From Ephemerocybe angulata (lineage: Eukaryota; Basidiomycota; Agaricomycetes; Agaricales; Psathyrellaceae), in the NCBI GenBank assembly GCA_013368325.1, contig JAACJK010000001.1, positions 2,418,001 through 2,482,000 of the forward strand: a DNA stretch of 64,000 nt, written 5' to 3'. The number at the start of each line of letters is the position of its first letter. Within the stretch, counting starts at the first letter, position 1. The notes below the pieces were generated by a model. It searched no databases, was not told the DNA's origin, and worked only from the letters and a program-made list of their open reading frames with translations. This document shows positions 35,963 to 44,546 of the stretch, piece after piece. The translations under genes were made by a program, and so were the position numbers.

Positions 35963-37360
35963 CTAGCTCCTAGTACCTATAAGACGCGCCTGTGTAGGAC
36001 GAATCAAATTGTATTTTCCATATGTATCACGACGCCGGCGTGTTAGTCTATGGTGCTTCACAAAGTACTTCTGGCTCGCTGAGACCTGGGATACGCCCAA
36101 GTGACCGTTGACTGCGGCCAATTCATTCAGTCTACTGATAGAGAAAAAGCCCAATCCCCAGGACTGGACGGGAGAATGAAGCACATAGGAGCGAAAGCGA
36201 AACGGCATACCCAGATATGAGTGCACCTTGCTCGCTATGGCATGGTCCAGTGCCTCGGCGTCCACAGGGTTAATAGGCTGAGCATTGAGGCGGGGACGAA
36301 TCTTTGAAAACAACAGTTGTGAAAGAACCCGCTTGATTGCGGTTAGAGGGAGACGATGAGAAGACTGAGGGAAAGTGAACGAATGAATGATATCCTGGAG
36401 GTTTTCGAATTGAAGGTCCGGACGGTTAATGGGAACACGAAGGAAGGTCGTGTGGGAGCGCACAAGCGGAACTTCATTCTGCTTGACCCGGGTTAGGGTT
36501 GGATCAGAAACGTCGACCGAAGGAACGAGCGCGGTTGGATTCACTTGTCCATCCTCCGACGGGAAGCCCGCTGTCCGATACGCGTACAAACGACTCTTTG
36601 GCCAGGATGTTTCACCCCCATAAGCCATCTGAAAGCGATCCGCATGAAGCGCGATAGTGGTGAGAAGAGGAAAGGTCAGAGCAAAGAGGAGAGAATCGTC
36701 CATAGCTTCAACCATTGTGAGAGAACGGGGAAGAGAATCGAACGGAGTATGGGGAAGGCCGGAACGGCCAGAATGCGACTGAATCATTACTCGACCAGGA
36801 TCTCCCTCCGAGAGGTCCGAGAGCCATCGGTTAGCCATACTTGATGTCAGCGTGCATTTCAGGGGAGAGAGGGATCCACCTTGCTTGCATACACCATTGA
36901 CTAGGAAGGTGTCCGTGAAGCCATACGCCGTCTTCACCCGGTAGGGTACCTCGGATTGGGCCGAACGGTCCACTTCGATGATCTCCTTTGGTAGACCATA
37001 GGCAACTATCGCATCATAAAACCCTTCAGGTTCTAACATGTCGAAGCCCTTCATTTGATCCCGCTGCAGGATAAACAATGGGAGATTCTCGCGTTCTGCC
37101 CACCGCTCAACCTGGGAGATGAAGGAGGTGAGGTCCCGTCCTTGGACGCCAGGCTGCGTTGCCACCTGACCCTCAGGGATAATCTGATGACGAGCAAGGT
37201 AAGCGGTCAAACGGAGATTGAGCCATGCAAACGGGAGATTGTAAAGGAGGTTGCTGCAGGATATACCACGGTAATTTTGCATCATCGTGGTGGGACCCTT
37301 TTTGTGGATTGTTGAAACGCTCGTGGGTTTCAGACAATCAGGCATAAGAGAACGCGAAAT
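35963..37360 (-). pseudogene. LINE reverse transcriptase, 3' part (after the insertion)
   Basis: About 465 codons. RT landmarks: PTSVSTIHKKGPTTMMQNYR (start of the palm/fingers), QGRDLTSFISQVERW, the first catalytic region LFILQRDQMKGFDMLEP, NGVCKQGGSLSPLK and TMVEAMDDSLLFALTFPL, the equivalent of the YADD box (DD retained). The C-terminus is basic (KHHRLTRRRRDTYGKYN) with no zinc knuckle. No stop occurs within this part. The upstream half of the domain is at 43558-44546, across the inserted transposon. Confidence 0.85.
37353..37360. repeat. Target-site duplication, left copy (CGCGAAAT)
   Basis: Eight bases identical to 43558-43565. Counting the pair once restores the LINE reading frame exactly. 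Confidence 0.92.
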
Positions 37361-37371
37361 CAAGGGGGTGC
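37361..37371 (+). repeat. Terminal inverted repeat, left (CAAGGGGGTGC)
   Basis: Matches 43547-43557 in inverted orientation over 11 bases; similarity stops abruptly afterwards. Confidence 0.88.
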
Positions 37372-37394
37372 GAGGAAAAAAATATTGCACCAGA

Positions 37395-37440
37395 GGTCGA
37401 AACTTTTGGATAAGGAAGTACAGTGGGGGGTACCTACCTA
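37395..37440 (+). repeat. Subterminal direct repeat, left copy
   Basis: A 46-base block starting GGTCGAAACTT and ending GGGGGTACCTACCTA, matching 43475-43520 at about 33 of 46 positions in the same orientation. May be a transposase binding region. Confidence 0.75.
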
Positions 37441-37479
37441 TCGTGGGAGTGATCTACCTAATATAGTAATAATATGACA

Positions 37480-40400
37480 TCATCCGCGCGCGCGCTTTGC
37501 TCCCCGAGCGCCTACAGGCTTGCACGCGTCGCAATGCCAGTTTGCATTGTTTTTCGGTGCATCGACACAGTTTCTATGATACTTTGAGATAAGGTGAGCT
37601 TCAATAGTGCAATAAATAGAAGAATCACGTACGTATCGGGTCTCGCAACCCCGTTTCTTACATTCCACGACCGTAGCATCACCGGCGCTTGCATCCACAA
37701 CTTCACCGCACCAGCACGCATTCAATTGAAGGCGCCGTTTACGTGTCCTTCGTGCACGTTCGCCAGTAGGTGCGTCTTGTTCGTCCAATGGATCTTGATT
37801 CCTAACCGCCGCATTATCGACTTCCTCCCCAATTACGGTTGACTGCGGCGATCGATCGGCCGACTGAGTTTGGATAGGGCCTTCTTCGTTGTCAACCACC
37901 ATACCCTCGATATCGACACTCTTTTCTGAACCCCCCAGTCCTACACTACATTGCTCGTCCGCCTCAGTCGATTCAGGGTTGCCGCCAGAGTCCGTGTTGG
38001 GCGGCTCAACAGACGGAAGACGCCATTCCCATGTCTCATTCGCTCCGCCATCGTCGTCGTCGTCGCCGCCGTCGTCATCACCATCGTTGTCACCTTCAGA
38101 CGGCATCGGTTCTGAACCAGGACGCTCCTCATCGCTCGCATCTGAGTCTGTTTCGTGACCGCTAGAGAGCGCGGTCGGTCTAATATTCGGGATTGGAAGG
38201 TGAGTACGGATTGGATGCGAAACGGGAAACAGTATATGCTGACCTTGATGCTTGAAGGGCAACGGACGAACTGTGCGCTTTCGAAGCAATCAGTGCGGGT
38301 CCCTTCTTCTTTTTAGTCGTGCGCTTTGGACCCTTCGGCTGTCGCCCATCCCACACAAAGCGCATCGCCCGCATCTCATCCTCCGCAATATCCCACAGCT
38401 CTCGGAATTGTGCAGCTGCTTCCGTCGAATGTACGGTCACGAAATGACTCTGGAGATTATAGCGCCAGATGGAAGGCTCTCCGGGGCATAGAGGGCAAGG
38501 GATAGGTACATTCGAGCATGGTGAGTTGTTTGTCGACGTTTCTGCTGTCCGGTACTGAAAATTGACCTTTCGTGCGCATCCAGTAGTCTGCTTCGTGTCG
38601 ACGTGGTACGTCGCCTTCGACCCTTTACCGCGCGTGACAAAATACTTGCAACTGACGGGTGGAAGGAGGCACAGACCACAAGGATTGTCCAGCCGGTTGA
38701 TCGTTGGGTCGAAAAGGATGTGAGCGCCGACGTGTTCGAGAATTCTCTGCGCGTTCGTATCAAGCTTCACGGGGGGTTTGCACAATGAGCACAGATATGT
38801 AGTCGTATTCCCAACGCCAATCAGGTCGTCTTCCTTCACTTCAGCCAGGAAGCATGCTTTCCCTGCGACGGCGGACGCTTGAATGTTAGATGGGTTTGTG
38901 CAACCAAAAGGTATGTAATGACTCACCTCCTCGTTCACGATAAGGATAGTCTAAAGTTGATGAACGTTTGGGCATAGCTTTGAGATCCGACGGCGAGAGT
39001 CTTTGAACCAACGCAGCTGCCGTGGCCACAAGAGCCTGTGTGTCAAGGAGGTACGATGACTTCCCGTTTGAAAGCGAGAATTCGGGGCTAAGGATCTCGA
39101 TGCACTTTCCAGGTAGCTCGTAAGAGGTTCCTGGGACCATATAGGTACGCCAGTCTTCACTTCCCTCGCGTGAGTCCTCAAAATCCACCTGCCGCAGGCC
39201 GACAAGCTGGAACGAAATCTTCGCGGCCTTCTCCTTCAGTAGATTATGGCCAAGGCGGTCAATCACCTTCCCAGCGAATTTTATACCGTTGACTTCCCCG
39301 ACTGCAAGCCAAAGACGGGAATCCGAATAAATGAGGGTTGCGATGGGGTCATGGATGAGAAGGAGGCGAGTGTCGGATCCATATTCGTGACCCTGGTCAT
39401 GCGCCGACTGGTATCGTTCCATCTCCTGTACCCGCTTCAACCGATCCCAGGAGGTAACCTTCTTTCTATAGCGGCTGAACATGGCGACCACCTTCGACTT
39501 CCGCATTTTTTTCCCGTTCACCAAGATGCTGTGGGAAGGTATGGCGGCGTGAGGAGTCTCTGCGGACTCCTCGGATGTGGCATTCGGTGGTAAGTCGTCG
39601 TTTGTCTCGGCGGTCTCGATGACATCTTCAACGTCGACTTGAGCCTCACTCGTCATTCCGTTTAGGTTCGTCTCTGGCGCTGGGTCTGCGGGGTCTGCGT
39701 TTTGGCTCGTTTCTGGCGCTGCGTCTGCCGGGTCTGTGTTGGCATTGAGAGCGAAGCGTTCGCTACTCTCGTCAAGGTCGTCTTCTTCCAGAGGTACGTT
39801 GACGAGTAATGCACCGGAGGGCGCTAACAGGTTGATAGATCCATCTTTGTCGGCTTCCTTCAATATCTCGATAGCCGGGGGGTAGTCAGCCTCGGCTCGT
39901 GCACGCCCACGCCTCCAACATGTCAAGAGGGTCACATTTGCGACCGCGTAATTGCCCCGTAAGTATTGTGGGCTCAGATGGTCGGCGTGCTCGGGTACAT
40001 CCCCCGTTTGCTTGGATAGGGTCGGAATTTGCATGCGCCGGGGACCCTGGTCCCAATCCGGGCGCTGAGAGAGAATGTCAGCGATCTCGACGAGGCCCCC
40101 GGTGCGGTCGGAGATCTGGAGAACGTCCAGATTACAGTCGTTCCCTACCACTGTACGTAGGATTCCGAAATGAATTTCTAGGCGATCGGTTCCGAGCTGG
40201 ACGATAAAGAAGCACGCATGCGGGGTGTCGACCTTCGCCTTTGCAACAGAGAAGAAAACATTCTTGATCATGAGGATGAGGTCGATGTAGAGCTGGGTGG
40301 GTATGAAATCCTTCCCCGAGGTCTTGTAGAGCACGAACAAAAGGTGGGCCGCCGCACTGAGGTGTTCGAGCTGCTCATCAAGGTCAAGGTCAACGCAGAC

Positions 40401-43224
40401 ATAAGCATAGACCAGATGATGGAGCAACCTCCCCAGCAATAGCAGAGCATCCCTGCCAGTACGAAAACCGGGGTTCGCATTCTCGTTATCCGATGGAATC
40501 GAGGGCAGTGTCCAAATGTCATGAAGGAGGTCAAACGCGAGCTTTACGTCCTGTAGATCGTTGGGGTTGGTGACACTGTTAACGTGCTCCTTTGACTTCG
40601 TTGACCCCAGGTGTGTCTTGATAACAGAAGGGGTGATGCGAAATCCGTCGACGAGAACACCGCGGTCTCGCAGCAAGAGGTTCCGAAAGCGTTTAAAGAT
40701 ATGTTTCCAATCTTTATCGCATGTCAAGTCATCATCCCCAACGTGCAAATCGAGAAGGCGGAGAGGGTGGAGAAGGGGGTATATATTTGAGTCCACCGAG
40801 AGCTTCCGCTTGAACGTCAATTCGACTAGGGATGCTCCACGCGGACCACGCCTGGCCTCTCCATCCGATGCGATTGACACAATACGAAGGTTGGTGGTTG
40901 GTTTGACATCGTCGAGACCGTCGAGGACAGTTTGGAGCACTCTTGCATGCTCGGGTCCTGTTTCCTTCTTGCAATCCGCCGAGATTAGGACAATCCGAGA
41001 CGAATACAATCTATTCTCCTTCGAAAGAATTCCAACACCAGCAATCGTCGCCTAAGTATGTCCAGTCAATGTCAAAGGAAGCGGAGGCGTGTGAATACTA
41101 AGTAGAGGTTCTCACCTCTGATGCAAGATGAACATCACCATCATCGACGGCTCTGAACAACTCTTCCACATCCCCCATCGTCTCAAACTTGAGCGAGATC
41201 TCATCTCCATGTTCGCGGCATACTCCCACAAACTCGTTTGTCCGCTCGTTATATCGGGGCCGCCTTTCAACAGCCAACTCGTCAAACATCAGCACGGCGT
41301 GGCGAACGTTGGGGTCATTTTTGATGATAGGTATGATACCCTCCAGCATATTGAGCGCATTCTTCGAGATTTCGGCAGCGGTGGGCTTCCCAGCGGAAGG
41401 CTGGACTGGGATTCTCACCGACGCATTACGCAGGCTGCCCACACTGGGTAGGCCAAGTGCGCGATGTAGGATATGGCCAACTCGTGCCCCTCCAATTCTC
41501 CACAAGAGTGTCCCGAGCATTCGCTCATTCTCACTGAAGCTCTTCACTTTATAGACTCCCTGCGCCGCCTCCGTCACCTTCTCCAAGATCCCTGCAATCC
41601 CTTTCCTCCGCTGGAGGCCAGCGTGTATGACACGGGCAATCCGGGGTATGTCCTTCGATGCAATCGCAACCGTCAAACGCTGATACATCGACAGGCCCTT
41701 CTTCTTTCGTTCTAGACTTCGGGCCTGGTTCAGAGCGTTGAAGCGTAGAAACTGGTTCTGGTCGGTCTTGTTCTTGAGCGCGAGGACAAGCTCGTCAAAT
41801 CCGAGGTAAGCGAAAGTCGTGTTGATGTGGGTTCCGTTGTTCATGCGGTCGCGAATGCCTCGGATGATTGTGTTCTGGGCAAGAGAACTACAGGATTTGC
41901 ATGCTGATCTCGTGTCGCCCTTTAGGAACGTCTTCTGGCAGCCGTGCGCAATGAGGAACATCTTATCACCCTGAACGAAGTAGTTCCATGGGAGATGCTG
42001 GGCGCTATGGAGGCCGAAAGGGTATGAAGTATGGGGTGTACAGTTCTCCGGCATCGGTAAGTGGTATCCTGGACATTGGCGCTTTACTGATCCGTGTATT
42101 GCAGGTGTGTATTCGAGAATCTCAACATCGGGGGCCAGGGTAGCATCGGACGGGGAACTGGTGGTTGTGGGCGCAGCGGGCGTCTCGATTTCGACGTGTT
42201 CGGGTCCCTGGATTGTTGGTTCAGCTATGGTGGCCTTGACGTGCTGAGCTGCGTCCAGAATCCTGTAAACAAAGTGAGTAGATCTGTTGTGTTGCATTGA
42301 ATGTGCGTACTCACTTTGCGAGCATTCCGTCCATTATCAGACTCAATTTCCCCTCGAAGAGACCCTCTGGAACACCACGCCCCTCAACGAAGTACTCGAC
42401 GAACCCCAGGAGGCCTTCGACACCCAGCTTCCCTCGCCTCAAAATTCCATCGACATCGACATCACCTCCCCACCCGAGCCCACGCTTCAGAGCACTATTC
42501 AACACTTCCTCCCACAAATCGTCACCGGCGATGCTGGGATTGTCGAATCTCTGAGGTTCCGCATACTGTGCGAGCTCATCGGCTTCGGTTGCGACGGGGA
42601 CGGTTGGCGGCAGATGAGTGACAAGGAGGCGTAGTCTTGATAGGACTGGGGTATTTCGGTCCTTCATCGCCGATATCTCGTCTTGCGAGGGTCCCTTGAG
42701 GGCGAGGTAAGGATCAGAAGGTATTGCGGGAGTGTCATCGTCGGTGGAGGCTGGCTTTGGGAGGGCAATTTGGAATGGAGCCGGGCTAGCCGACGGTGGT
42801 GAGGTCTCAGGTCCAGAGTTGAGTGGCGTGGTGCTGCTACTGAGTGCCGACGATGTTGCAAATGGACTAGGGATGGATGTGCTCGATGACGGCTGGGAAA
42901 TAGGGTGGGGGGCTTTCGTTTTTTTGAGGAAGCTAAGCAGCGAGCCGTTCTTGGGCTTCTTCTGTGCGGTTTCAGCCTTCTCCTTCCGTTCCTTCGCCTT
43001 GAGACACTTTGGCGAATTCTTGTGGACCTTGCGATAGTTTCCTAACCCGCCATACCCGACGCTAATAGTTTCGCCGCATACTTCGCAGACGAGAGTCCGA
43101 TTGCTCTCGTTGTACTGTAGTCGAGCCTATATTACCGCATTAGCCTTCATTAAGAGGAATGCAAGCATGAAAGCACCTTTTCAGCAATGTCCTCTGCACT
43201 CTCGACTTTCTTTTTTGAAGCCAT
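37480..43224 (-). CDS. Large transposase: C2HC finger, RNase H-like core, PHD-like finger
   Basis: Seven exons (43177-43224, 42315-43126, 41116-42262, 38927-41051, 38244-38877, 37633-38179, 37480-37581) join in frame to 1804 residues. N-terminus: MASKKKVESAEDI, then a BED-like C2HC finger (LVCEVCGETISVGYGG, YRKVHKNSPKC) and a Ser/Pro-rich linker. Possible catalytic sites of a P/THAP9-type core: HAVLMFDELAVERRPRYNER (first Asp), RIVSIASDGEARR (second), and LGTDRLEIHFGILRTVVGND (final acidic motif). Between the latter two lies a helical region of over 300 residues. A central region has Cys pairs (CSLCKPPV, CGLCLLPPVSC, CPLCPGEPSIWRY). The C-terminus is a PHD-like finger, LNACWCGEVVDA to NWHCDACKP, with an intron inside. 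No stop or frameshift is visible. The superfamily is inferred. Confidence 0.85.
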
Positions 43225-43474
43225 TAAGGCTGTGAGTGAAGGAACAGTTGCGCGTGCTATGCAAACCTCAAAAAATGTATGTTGGGCAGGTTAGGGTTTG
43301 GGATCAAAGAGTTCAATAAAAAGATGCTACATTGCGGGATTGAACATGCGAATTGTTCGTTAGTTATACGTCTTAAACACGCTCTACGTGCTGCACAACG
43401 AGCGCCAGTAAATATTTCTGTTACGTGTTGGTTACGAGATCTCCTAGGCGCCTTAAATTGCCTTTTTTGGACAG

Positions 43475-43520
43475 GGTCGAAACTTCTGGTTAGGCGGACG
43501 GGGGAGGGGGTACCTACCTA
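43475..43520 (+). repeat. Subterminal direct repeat, right copy
   Basis: Partner of 37395-37440, same length and orientation. Immediately outside it lies a near-perfect palindrome, CCGGGATTCCCGG, at about 43530-43542. Confidence 0.75.
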
Positions 43521-43546
43521 CCCCTAGGTCCGGGATTCCCGGTCCG

Positions 43547-43557
43547 GCACCCCCTTG
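43547..43557 (-). repeat. Terminal inverted repeat, right
   Basis: GCACCCCCTTG, the inverted copy of 37361-37371. Confidence 0.88.
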
Positions 43558-43565
43558 CGCGAAAT
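43558..43565. repeat. Target-site duplication, right copy (CGCGAAAT)
   Basis: Identical to 37353-37360. On the coding strand it codes Ile-Ser and two bases of Arg of the reverse transcriptase. Confidence 0.92.
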
Positions 43566-44546
43566 AATGAAGTTCAGCAGCGCGAGGATGATGGAAAGGG
43601 AATGATCGGAAAGGCGAGCAACAAACCACTTCTCCCAGCCATCGGGACCTGGACATGGGCGGGCATTACCCTTAGACAAGAGACCACGAAGCTCTGCAAG
43701 GCTCAGAGGTCGAGGCCACTGGAAGGGATCGCTCGTCACTTCGTCCTTGATCCTCCTGACAGAGGGAGTAGACATCCACTCCTTGTCGGGAATGGGGTGG
43801 GGCCTCCGACGGTATAAATCCTGGAAATAGCGAACCGTCATCTGCTTGATATTGTCGACTCCGGTCAGCAACCTCGTGAGGTTCTCAGGGGTCGGAGCCA
43901 GAGCAAGCGGGAGGGATGAGAAGGAATGATCCAAAAGGGCCTTAGCAGACCCCCCGTGAATCAGCCCCTTGATCTGAACCCAAGATCTGTTCTTTTCCCT
44001 CTTTTTTCGCTCCTCTCTTTCCTCCGAGAACCGAAGCTTGTTGAGAGACCGTCGAATGGTGACCAAATGCTCGCGGAAGGATGGGGCCGACCAGGTCACG
44101 GAGCAGTCAGACACAGAGCGGAAAGAATTGAGGTAGAGTTGGACCCAGGGTTCTGAAGGCAGAACTACCCAGGAGAGATCTGTAGTGCGAGAACGTTTCA
44201 ACGCCGAGATAAGGCGATTGACACGTTTTGTCTCCCGGAGAATGCACCTAATGGTGGGATTAGTGATGAGATCGGAAGTCGAGCACGTACGTATGGATGG
44301 TTTAGTGAAAGTCATGTTGGCAGCTTCGAGCAAGGAGGCACTGAACTCTTGATAGCAGTGGGCGAATGACTGCTCATCAGATAAAGACCTTGCTTGATCG
44401 AGGAGGTGCTTCTCCGAAACCAGTTGGTCAACCATATCAGCAAACCTCGCAAACTGAGCTCTGGCATCTGTTTTCTTTGGAAAGCGAAGACGAGGAGCAT
44501 ACTGCGCGGGGTTGATCTCCGGCGGGGCTATTGGATGGTTTGATCG
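43558..44546 (-). pseudogene. LINE linker and N-terminal reverse transcriptase part
   Basis: Open frame directly following an in-frame TAA (44547-44549) that ends the endonuclease ORF, in the same frame. It begins SNHPIAPPEINPAQYAPRLR, continues with a helical linker (LIHGGSAKALLDHSFSSL), and reaches the RT start PCPGPDGWEKWFVARL and IILALLNFIISR, where the DNA transposon interrupts it. Without the insertion the frame continues into the RT part at 37352. Confidence 0.8.

Larger units (their letters stand above)
37361..43557 (-). mobile_element. 6.2 kb DNA transposon inserted in the LINE reverse transcriptase
   Basis: Complete element of 6197 bases bounded by perfect 11-base inverted repeats and an 8-base target duplication. 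It carries one seven-exon gene read on the minus strand. An 8-base duplication with CA..TG ends fits the hAT, P and KDZ groups; protein features favour a P/THAP9-like core. Confidence 0.9.

Noticed and set aside
37480..43224. KDZ (Kyakuja-Dileera-Zisupton) assignment of the transposase
   Set aside because: The 8-base duplication fits, but I could not find the KDZ-type conserved core motifs; kept as unclassified with P-like features.
37395..43520. Direct repeats taken as LTRs of a retrotransposon
   Set aside because: They are 46 bases, lie inside the true ends, and the element has terminal inverted repeats, an 8-base target duplication and no gag-pol.
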